NCBI GenBank assembly: GCA_031266235.1
Contig: JAISBJ010000002.1
Coordinates: forward strand, 1-5,527
From: Puniceicoccales bacterium
Lineage (GTDB): Bacteria; Verrucomicrobiota; Verrucomicrobiia; Opitutales; LL51
Length of the DNA stretch: 5,527 nt
Reading direction: 5' to 3'
A program made the position numbers and the translations under genes. Under the pieces are notes generated by a model that was not told where the DNA came from, made no database searches, and worked only from the letters and a program-made list of their open reading frames with translations. Below are positions 1-5,194 of the stretch, in pieces. The stretch's first letter is position 1. Each line of letters opens with the position of its first letter.

Positions 1-1489
1 CGATCGCTTCTCCGTTAACCAACAAATCCATTTTCACTAAATCCGACGTCCGATAGTCGGCCAATTCGTAGTCCATCGAGCCGTACCCCTTCGTTATACT
101 TTTCAGGCGGTCGTTGAAATCCACCAAAATTTCGTTCAGCGGCAACTCGCAACACAGCATCACCCGCTGCGCATCCACCGTATCCGTCCGCAGACACGCC
201 CCGCGCTTCTCGGAAATGAGCATCAGCATATCGCCAATGGCACCGTTGGGGATGTGGATCATCGCGCGGATCATCGGCTCCTGAACGTAATCGATGGAGG
301 AGGGGTCCGGCAGGTGGAGCGGATTGTCGACCAACAATTCTGCGCCATCGGTCCTCTTCACCCGGTACACCACGCTCGGATAGGTCGAAATGACGTCCAG
401 ATCGTACTCTCGCCGAATGCGCTCCTGCACAATTTCCATGTGGAGTAGCCCCAAAAATCCGCAGCGGAACCCAAATCCCAGCGCCGTCGAATTCTCCGAC
501 TGATACACCAGCGCCGAATCATTTAACTGCAACCGCGCCAGCGCCGCCTTCAATTTCTCGTAATCAGGCGTATCGATGGGATAAATGCCGCTAAAAACCA
601 TCGGACGTACCTCCTTGTACCCCGGTAGCATCTCCCTCGCTGGATCCGTAAAATGGGTAATTGTGTCGCCGATTTTGATCTCCGAGACATTTTTGATGTT
701 GGTCACGATAAATCCGACCTGCCCCGCCGCTAGCGCCCCCGTCGAAACCATCTGCGGCGAAAATATCCCCACGTCCTTGATCTGAATCCGCTGCCCCGTC
801 CCCATCAGCAGCATCTCATCGCCCGTCTCCACCGCCCCGGAAAATACCCGAATGTAGCAAATGACCCCCTGGTAGGCGTCGAAAACGGAGTCGAAAACGA
901 GGCAGCGAGTCCGAGTATAATCCGCGCCGCGCGGCCCAGGTATGCGCTCCACCACCGCCTCCAAAATCGCTCCAATGCCCAATCCCGACTTCGCACTCGC
1001 CCGCAACGCCTCCTCCCGCGGTATGGCTAAAATGTCTTCCAGCTGCGCCAAAACGACATCCGGCTGCGCGCTCTGCAGATCGATTTTGTTTAAAACGGGG
1101 ATGATCACCATTCGTTGCGCAATCGCCAGATGGGCATTGGCGACCGTCTGCGCTTCGACCCCCTGCGACGCGTCAATCAGCAGTAGCGCCCCCTCGCAAG
1201 CGGCAATACTCCGCGAAACTTCGTAGGAAAAATCGACGTGGCCGGGCGTGTCAATCAAATTGAGCAAAAATTCCTCGCCGTCCGAACGCTTCCATCGCAT
1301 CGAAACCGGATGGCACTTGATCGTAATCCCACGCTCCCGCTCCAAATCCATCGAGTCCAATAGCTGGTCCTGCATCTTTCGCTTCTGCACCGTGTGTGTC
1401 AATTCCAACAAACGATCCGATAGCGTCGTTTTACCGTGGTCGATGTGCGCGATGATGCAAAAATTGCGGATCTTTTCCAATGAACTCAT
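1..1489 (-). CDS. lepA: Elongation factor 4 (LepA), ribosomal back-translocating GTPase; 3' end outside the window
   Basis: LepA/EF-4 is a cytosolic translational GTPase that binds ribosomes and is linked to back-translocation and 30S biogenesis. The frame is open for 496 codons down to base 2. Counting from the ATG at 1489, all G motifs are intact: P-loop HIDHGKTT at residues 15-22, switch I RERGITIK at 51-58, DTPGH at 80-84, NKID at 134-137 and SAK at 165-167. The EF-G-like domains follow, with the LepA signature GFRCGFLGLLHMEI at 340-353. The visible part ends at LVNGEAI. The family is about 600 residues long, so roughly 100 residues, including the LepA-specific C-terminal domain, lie beyond the left edge. 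An in-frame ATG at 1513 would add eight residues (MEPHHSGP). I prefer 1489 because LepA normally has only about a dozen residues before HIDHGK. Neither start has a convincing Shine-Dalgarno sequence. The gene lies downstream of accC on the same strand, separated by a long spacer, so it probably has its own promoter. The identification is secure; the start is less so. Confidence 0.97.
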   Translation of the reverse strand, partial: MSSLEKIRNFCIIAHIDHGKTTLSDRLLELTHTVQKRKMQDQLLDSMDLERERGITIKCHPVSMRWKRSDGEEFLLNLIDTPGHVDFSYEVSRSIAACEGALLLIDASQGVEAQTVANAHLAIAQRMVIIPVLNKIDLQSAQPDVVLAQLEDILAIPREEALRASAKSGLGIGAILEAVVERIPGPRGADYTRTRCLVFDSVFDAYQGVICYIRVFSGAVETGDEMLLMGTGQRIQIKDVGIFSPQMVSTGALAAGQVGFIVTNIKNVSEIKIGDTITHFTDPAREMLPGYKEVRPMVFSGIYPIDTPDYEKLKAALARLQLNDSALVYQSENSTALGFGFRCGFLGLLHMEIVQERIRREYDLDVISTYPSVVYRVKRTDGAELLVDNPLHLPDPSSIDYVQEPMIRAMIHIPNGAIGDMLMLISEKRGACLRTDTVDAQRVMLCCELPLNEILVDFNDRLKSITKGYGSMDYELADYRTSDLVKMDLLVNGEAI

Positions 1490-1639
1490 GGGCCCAGAAT
1501 GGTGAGGCTCCATCCGTTGGCAACGCTAAAGGGCGGGGAAATGTTTGGATATTTTTAAAATTTGTAAATTTTTAATTTATTTTTTCCGTGCAAATAAATA
1601 CGGCTTTCGAATGGCCTAAAACTGTCTGAGAATAAGTCG

Positions 1640-1654
1640 CCCCCACTTCGGGGG
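1640..1654. repeat. Short GC hairpin beside the large palindrome
   Basis: CCCCC at 1640-1644 pairs with GGGGG at 1650-1654 around the 5-nt centre ACTTC. It is followed by AAAATTTT (1655-1662), which runs into the outer arm of the large palindrome. Read on the plus strand, it looks like a short intrinsic terminator (GC stem then AAAATTTT), but no plus-strand gene ends nearby. On the minus strand the only T stretch precedes the stem, so it is not a canonical terminator for accC. Confidence 0.45.
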
Positions 1655-1660
1655 AAAATT

Positions 1661-1744
1661 TTGGGGCAAAAGCTGCGCGCAAAGGCATGGAGCTTTGCTC
1701 CATGCCTTACAAGGAGCCTTTGGCTCCTTGAGCTTTTGCCCCAA
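1661..1744. repeat. 84-nt compound palindrome: 14-bp inverted repeat enclosing two perfect hairpins
   Basis: The outer arms TTGGGGCAAAAGCT (1661-1674) and AGCTTTTGCCCCAA (1731-1744) are perfect inverted repeats. Between them are two perfect hairpins, each with a TTT loop. Hairpin A has 12-bp arms, AAGGCATGGAGC (1682-1693) and GCTCCATGCCTT (1697-1708). Hairpin B has 9-bp arms, CAAGGAGCC (1710-1718) and GGCTCCTTG (1722-1730). Only the seven bases GCGCGCA (1675-1681), A1709 and the two loops are unpaired, so 70 of 84 bases can pair with no mismatch. This gives a three-way junction as RNA or a cruciform as DNA. The words GGAGC and GCTCC each occur twice, so alternative pairings between the hairpins are possible. 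It may be a dispersed palindromic repeat, a MITE-like remnant, or an mRNA-stabilising or terminating structure after accBC. There is no U tract on either strand after the outer stem and no obvious target-site duplication. Confidence 0.85.
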
Positions 1745-1805
1745 GAGCCACAAGAAATACAAAAAATAAAAAAATTGCTAAAAATCAACTACAATTTTGA
1801 TAAAT

Positions 1806-3161
1806 TCAGCCACGGCCGTTGCGCTTCATAAATTCCTCAATAAATTTCGTCGTCACCTTACCGGCGCGGAAATCGAGGTCCGACATAATGGCTTTAGTAA
1901 AGGGAATAGTGGTGGAAACACCGCGGATGATGTATTCTCCGAGGGCACGGTTCATGCGATTCATGGCGACGTCGCGGGTACTGCCCGTTGCAATCAATTT
2001 AGCGATCATACTGTCGTAGTACTGGGGGATTTTATAGCCGCCGTAGGCGTGGCTATCGACGCGAACGCCGTTGCCGCCCGGGGCGTAGTAGAGGATAATT
2101 TCGCCGGGACACGGAGTAAAATTATGGTCTGGGTCTTCCGCATTGACGCGGCATTCGATGGCATGCTTTGTAAATTTTACATGTTTTTGATCAAACGGAA
2201 TTTTTTCTCCGGCGGCGATGCGCAATTGCAGATCGATGAGATCGACGCCCGTCGCTTCTTCGGTGACGCCGTGTTCGACCTGGATCCGCGTATTCATCTC
2301 CATGAAGTAAAAATCGCCGCTTTTATCGACCAAAAATTCAACGGTACCTGCATTTTCGTAGCCACAGCGCTTGGCGAGTCGCACGGCGGCGTCACCCATT
2401 TTAGTGCGCAAGCTGGCGTCCAAAAACCCCGACGGCGCCTCTTCGATGACCTTCTGGTAGCGCCGCTGGACCGAGCAATCGCGTTCGCCCAGGTGCAGTA
2501 TTTTACCGTGTTTATCGGCGATAATTTGGATTTCGATGTGGCGCGGCTCCTCGACAAATTTCTCGATGTAGACCGCTCCGTTGCCGAAATTTTTCTCCGC
2601 TTCGGCGCGTGCGACATTAAATTCTTTGCTAAACGACACCGAATTGTGGACTAGCCGCATCCCCTTCCCTCCACCGCCGGCAACGGCCTTGATAATCACG
2701 GGGAAGCCGATGGTTTCCGCCACTTTTAGGCCCTCATTTTCGTGTTCGACGACGCCATCGCTGCCGGGGACGATGGGGACTTTAGCTTTCCTGGCCATCT
2801 CCTTCGCGCGCGCCTTATCGCCCATCTGGCGGATGACTTCCGGGCGCGGACCGATAAAATTAATTTTACAATCGGCGCACTGTTCCGCAAAGGTCGCGTT
2901 CTCCGACAAAAACCCGTAGCCCGGATGGATCGCGTCCACATTGCCGAGTTCCGCCGCGCTGAAGATGCGATCGGCGCGCAAATAACTTTCGGACGCCGGC
3001 GCCCGACCGATACAAATCGCCTCGTCGGCCAGCTGGACGTGTAACGACTGCTCATCGGCCTCGGAGTAGACGGCGAGGGTTTTTATGCCCCATTCGCGGC
3101 ACGTCCGCATAATCCGCAACGCGATTTCCCCGCGATTAGCAATCAAAATTTTGTCAAACAT
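1806..3161 (-). CDS. accC: Biotin carboxylase subunit of acetyl-CoA carboxylase
   Basis: AccC uses ATP and bicarbonate to carboxylate the biotin on AccB, the first half-reaction of malonyl-CoA synthesis in the cytosol. The protein has 451 residues, close to E. coli AccC (449). The order is: N-terminal biotin-carboxylase domain beginning MFDKILIANRGEIALRI, ATP-grasp domain, C-terminal domain. Visible functional residues are K116 (GDK), K158, the Gly-rich loop AGGGGKGM at 161-168, H208 and E210, ERDCSVQRR at 226-234, K237, E275, E288 and N290, R292, Q294, V295, E296 and R338. All match the known ATP, bicarbonate and biotin sites. One oddity is Gly at 298, in QVEHGVTE, where AccC normally has Pro. 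The ATG at 3161 directly follows the accB stop codon (TAA at 3162-3164) with no spacer. The upstream SD is poor (a GGAA about 12 nt away), so translational coupling to accB is likely. The free-standing length and the neighbouring accB favour acetyl-CoA carboxylase over a propionyl- or pyruvate-carboxylase subunit. Confidence 0.98.
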   Translation of the reverse strand: MFDKILIANRGEIALRIMRTCREWGIKTLAVYSEADEQSLHVQLADEAICIGRAPASESYLRADRIFSAAELGNVDAIHPGYGFLSENATFAEQCADCKINFIGPRPEVIRQMGDKARAKEMARKAKVPIVPGSDGVVEHENEGLKVAETIGFPVIIKAVAGGGGKGMRLVHNSVSFSKEFNVARAEAEKNFGNGAVYIEKFVEEPRHIEIQIIADKHGKILHLGERDCSVQRRYQKVIEEAPSGFLDASLRTKMGDAAVRLAKRCGYENAGTVEFLVDKSGDFYFMEMNTRIQVEHGVTEEATGVDLIDLQLRIAAGEKIPFDQKHVKFTKHAIECRVNAEDPDHNFTPCPGEIILYYAPGGNGVRVDSHAYGGYKIPQYYDSMIAKLIATGSTRDVAMNRMNRALGEYIIRGVSTTIPFTKAIMSDLDFRAGKVTTKFIEEFMKRNGRG

Positions 3162-3620
3162 TTAGCAAATTTCCACTCTAAACAGCGGCTGCCCGAATTC
3201 CACAGGTTGGCCACTTTTTACTAAAATTTCGCGTATCGTTCCCGCGACATCGCTCTGGATCTCGTTCATGACCTTCATTGCCTCTAAAATGCAAATCGGC
3301 TGATCCTTTTCGACCATCGAGCCCACGTGTACAAACGCATCGCTTTCCGGCGACGGCGCCGCGTAAAAAGTCCCCACCATCGGCGATTTAATCACGTGAA
3401 AATGGTCGCAGGGTGTCGTTTGCACAGGCACGTCCGACGGCACCGGGAAATTGGAAACACGCGGCTGAAGGGCATACATCTCCGGTATCACCGGCGACGG
3501 CGCATTCTTCCGCAAAATCACCTTCGTCGAACCATCCGCAATCTCGATTTCCGAGAGATTCGCACGCTCCATGACAGCGATTAATTCATCGATGAGTTCC
3601 CTAATATCATTTTTTTCCAA
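3162..3620 (-). CDS. accB: Biotin carboxyl carrier protein of acetyl-CoA carboxylase (BCCP)
   Basis: AccB carries the covalently bound biotin that shuttles the carboxyl group from AccC to the AccA-AccD carboxyltransferase. It has 152 residues (E. coli 156). An N-terminal helical segment (about 1-40, beginning MEKNDIRELIDELIAVMERA) is followed by a short linker with several Pro residues (about 41-72) and the biotinyl domain (about 75-152). That domain has SPMVGTFYAAPSPES at 79-93, including the bacterial BCCP thumb region, and the biotinylation motif EAMKVMNE at 113-120 with Lys116 as acceptor. The start is read as TTG at 3620, because GGAGG (3628-3632) lies 7 nt upstream. The next in-frame ATG (residue 17) would delete part of the conserved N-terminal helix. 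An ATG at 3625 is out of frame and only 2 nt from the SD; it would give just 14 codons. Codons 2-4 contain a run of seven A. It is the first gene of the accBC operon. Confidence 0.97.
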   Translation of the reverse strand: MEKNDIRELIDELIAVMERANLSEIEIADGSTKVILRKNAPSPVIPEMYALQPRVSNFPVPSDVPVQTTPCDHFHVIKSPMVGTFYAAPSPESDAFVHVGSMVEKDQPICILEAMKVMNEIQSDVAGTIREILVKSGQPVEFGQPLFRVEIC

Positions 3621-3627
3621 AGCATTT

Positions 3628-3632
3628 CCTCC
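3628..3632 (-). promoter_or_regulatory. Shine-Dalgarno site that fixes the TTG start of accB
   Basis: On the minus strand, GGAGG is followed by a 7-nt spacer (AAATGCT) and then TTG at 3620. The match and spacing are near ideal and point to TTG as initiator rather than the out-of-frame ATG inside the spacer. Confidence 0.85.
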
Positions 3633-3645
3633 GATTGCCGCATTT

Positions 3646-3674
3646 ATTATTGACTAAATACTTTTTTTAGTCAA
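3646..3674 (-). promoter_or_regulatory. Predicted sigma-70-type promoter of accBC
   Basis: On the minus strand, the -35 box TTGACT (3674-3669) is separated by exactly 17 nt from the -10 box AATAAT (3651-3646). Each box matches its consensus (TTGACA, TATAAT) at five of six positions. Transcription would start near 3639, leaving a leader of about 20 nt that just holds the GGAGG site. No other pair in the intergenic region fits accB as well. Confidence 0.7.
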
Positions 3675-3675
3675 T
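3649..3675. promoter_or_regulatory. Perfect inverted repeat over the accBC promoter, candidate operator
   Basis: ATTGACTAAA (3649-3658) and TTTAGTCAAT (3666-3675) are perfect 10-bp inverted repeats around a 7-nt centre. The palindrome covers the accBC -35 box, the spacer and half of the -10 box, so a bound dimeric regulator would block RNA polymerase. Because the -35 hexamer lies within the repeat arm, the opposite strand also has TTGACT (3650-3655), with a weak -10 (AATGAA, 3673-3678) toward the MFS gene. One site could thus control both genes. Lipid regulators such as FapR and FabT bind palindromes at acc and fab promoters in Firmicutes. This sequence is not a clear match to their consensus as I recall it, so the regulator is unknown. 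Confidence 0.6.
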
Positions 3676-3686
3676 GAAAATTGTAA

Positions 3687-5006
3687 ATGCAAAACTTGCA
3701 ACAGAAAAGTGAAATTTTGTGCCATCCCGCTACTGCTGATGAAGGAATGGTTGGAAATTTAGGGAGTGCGGTATGTGTTGGAGAGGCGGGTTGCAGCCGC
3801 GGAGTGGCGCGGAAAACGCTGCTTTGGGACGGTGCGCGCTATTTGTTTCAGGGGGCTTTGGACGAGGAATTTCGGACGGTTTTGCTCCTGATGGCGATCC
3901 GGATGTTCGACGTACCGGCGCATTTTCGCATAATTTTGACTTCCATTGGTTTTCTGAGCCTGATTTTTACGCCGCTCACGCAGCAATTGGCAAGCCGTTC
4001 CCGCTGGAATAACATGCAGGTTTCGGCGCTTTATTTCGCGCTGATGGGGGTAGCGTTTTTGGGGGCGGCGTTTGCGACGTCGTGGGCGATATTTTTCTTT
4101 TTTGTGGCGGTGGCCCGGATTTGCGACAAGCAGCAAATTCCGCTAATGCTCAGTGTTTATGCGGATAATTACGCCCGGAGGGAGCGTGGATTTCGGGTCG
4201 GTACGGCGCTAGCGTGCATGCCGATTGGGGGGATTATTTTTTCGCAATTCGCGGGATATTTCCTTGACAAAAACCCAAATCATTTTTGCTATTTGGCGCT
4301 TTTGGCAAGTTTTTTAGCGTTGGGATGCGCGCTGTGTTTTTTAAAAATTCCGGCCCGAAAGGTCGTTGCGGAAGACTATCCGTCGCTTTGGGATAATTTC
4401 AAACTGCTGGCCAAGGACCGCCTCTTTACTTGGATTTTACTTTTTTACTCTTTTGTAGCGATTGCCAATCAGATGACGCTGCCGTTGCGGGTGGAATATT
4501 TGGCGAATCATAAACGCAGTCTTGACATTTCCTACGGAACAATTTTAGCGATTTTTGCGGTCATTCAGCCGCTAGCAGGCGTACTCAGCGGGCCGCTTTG
4601 GGGGAAACTTTACGACCGCGTCAGCCTCGTAACGATGCGCCAATGCGTGACGGCTTGTTTTTTGGTCGGGATTCCGCTATTTTTCGCGACGGACGACATC
4701 AACATGATCTATTTGGCGAGCATTTTACTGGGAATTGGCCGCAGTGGCGGTGTCATTTTTTGGAGTCTTTGGGTCGCGGGCGTTGCGCCCAGGCGTGAGC
4801 TCGGTGAATACATGAGTGTGAACACGGCGGTGATGGGTTTGCGCGACGCTTTGACACCGATTTTGGGCTATTTTCTTATGATTTATGCGGGGCCAATGGC
4901 CGTTGGCGTGACCGCTTTTTTACTGCTCGTGCTTTCTATGTTGGGCTTTGAGTTCATCCACGGCCGCTCGGCTTATCGGGAGCGGATGGCGGCCGCCGGT
5001 CAATAA
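3687..5006 (+). CDS. Major facilitator superfamily (MFS) transporter, substrate unknown
   Basis: The product is a polytopic inner-membrane protein of up to 439 residues, very rich in Phe, Leu, Ala and Ile, with about 10-12 likely membrane helices. Clear ones lie near residues 82-103, 112-145, 170-192, 199-219, 246-262, 281-301, 321-333, 339-365, 385-401 and 404-424. GKLYDRVS at 306-313 fits the MFS motif-A loop (G-x-L-x-D-R) between helices 8 and 9. A charged, hydrophilic stretch at about 221-245 fits the central cytoplasmic loop between the two halves. Nothing visible identifies a substrate. The start is uncertain. ATG 3687 gives the longest frame but has no SD and would sit almost at the predicted transcription start. 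ATG 3747 has AAGGA directly abutting it. GTG 3804 begins just before the first segment that resembles a transporter (LLWDGARYLFQG, from residue 45). Residues 1-42 look non-conserved. The gene is divergent from accB and convergent with fabF. Confidence 0.85.
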   Translation: MQNLQQKSEILCHPATADEGMVGNLGSAVCVGEAGCSRGVARKTLLWDGARYLFQGALDEEFRTVLLLMAIRMFDVPAHFRIILTSIGFLSLIFTPLTQQLASRSRWNNMQVSALYFALMGVAFLGAAFATSWAIFFFFVAVARICDKQQIPLMLSVYADNYARRERGFRVGTALACMPIGGIIFSQFAGYFLDKNPNHFCYLALLASFLALGCALCFLKIPARKVVAEDYPSLWDNFKLLAKDRLFTWILLFYSFVAIANQMTLPLRVEYLANHKRSLDISYGTILAIFAVIQPLAGVLSGPLWGKLYDRVSLVTMRQCVTACFLVGIPLFFATDDINMIYLASILLGIGRSGGVIFWSLWVAGVAPRRELGEYMSVNTAVMGLRDALTPILGYFLMIYAGPMAVGVTAFLLLVLSMLGFEFIHGRSAYRERMAAAGQ

Positions 5007-5194
5007 TAACGGAAAAATTTGTAAATTCACAAAAAACAACAAAAAAAGCTTGACATAAAAAAGAAATCGTATGAAGTTGTACTTCAATGAATATGAAATT
5101 GTTAAAATTTATCATTTTTTCTGGCGAAAGATTATTTCCTGCGAATCCCGTGAAAATTTTTACTGCACATTTTAGAGATTGGCTGGCAATGCCT
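5007..5194. other. AT-rich convergent spacer between the MFS gene and fabF
   Basis: No strong intrinsic terminator is visible for either gene. A small hairpin, TGAAGT (5072-5077) with ACTTCA (5081-5086) and loop TGT, is followed on the minus strand by a T-rich stretch (TTTCTTTTTT, within 5058-5067). It might weakly terminate fabF. TTGACA at 5050-5055 on the plus strand is a perfect -35 hexamer but lacks a -10 at proper distance. A 34-codon open frame (5071-5175, plus) has no SD and no recognisable features, so it is not called as a gene. Confidence 0.4.

Larger units (their letters stand above)
1490..1805. other. accC-lepA intergenic region, about 300 nt, AT-rich with palindromes
   Basis: I see no credible gene here. 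Reading on the minus strand from the accC stop, there is first a T-rich stretch (about 1755-1805). It begins with a weak 5-bp hairpin (ATCAA/TTGAT, 1784-1788 with 1797-1801) followed by several T runs, which might terminate accBC. Next come the large three-way palindrome (1661-1744) and a C5/G5 hairpin (1640-1654). Last is a very AT-rich leader (about 1545-1620) before lepA. That leader probably contains the lepA promoter, but no pair of -35 and -10 boxes with good spacing stands out. Open frames across this region are short and do not resemble proteins. Confidence 0.6.

Noticed and set aside
1661..1744. A tRNA or known structured RNA, suggested by the compact multi-branch fold of about 84 nt
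   Set aside because: There is no anticodon arm of proper geometry, no T-loop sequence and no CCA end. The hairpin loops are only three bases and the acceptor-like stem is 14 bp.
1661..1744. A CRISPR repeat or insertion sequence end
   Set aside because: There is no repeat-spacer periodicity, no transposase reading frame and no clear flanking target-site duplication.
1797..2654. A 285-codon plus-strand open frame opposite accC
   Set aside because: It lies wholly antisense to a well-conserved accC and its translation resembles no domain. Long antisense frames are common opposite GC-rich genes.
3327..3584. An Arg/His-rich plus-strand frame opposite accB
   Set aside because: It is a shadow of accB; the Arg/His richness follows from the complementary codons.
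3773..4012. A 79-codon plus-strand frame with a good SD, overlapping the MFS gene
   Set aside because: The peptide has no recognisable features and the overlapping frame encodes clear transporter helices. It is kept only as a start-site puzzle.
4988..4997. The 10-bp palindrome GGCGGCCGCC at the end of the MFS gene
   Set aside because: It lies within the last codons, is too short and has no spacer to form a hairpin. It is explained by Ala/Gly codons.
5072..5086. A strong bidirectional terminator for the convergent genes
   Set aside because: The stem is only 6 bp with mixed AT content. The T-rich stretch is several bases away and exists on one side only, so it is at best a weak fabF terminator.
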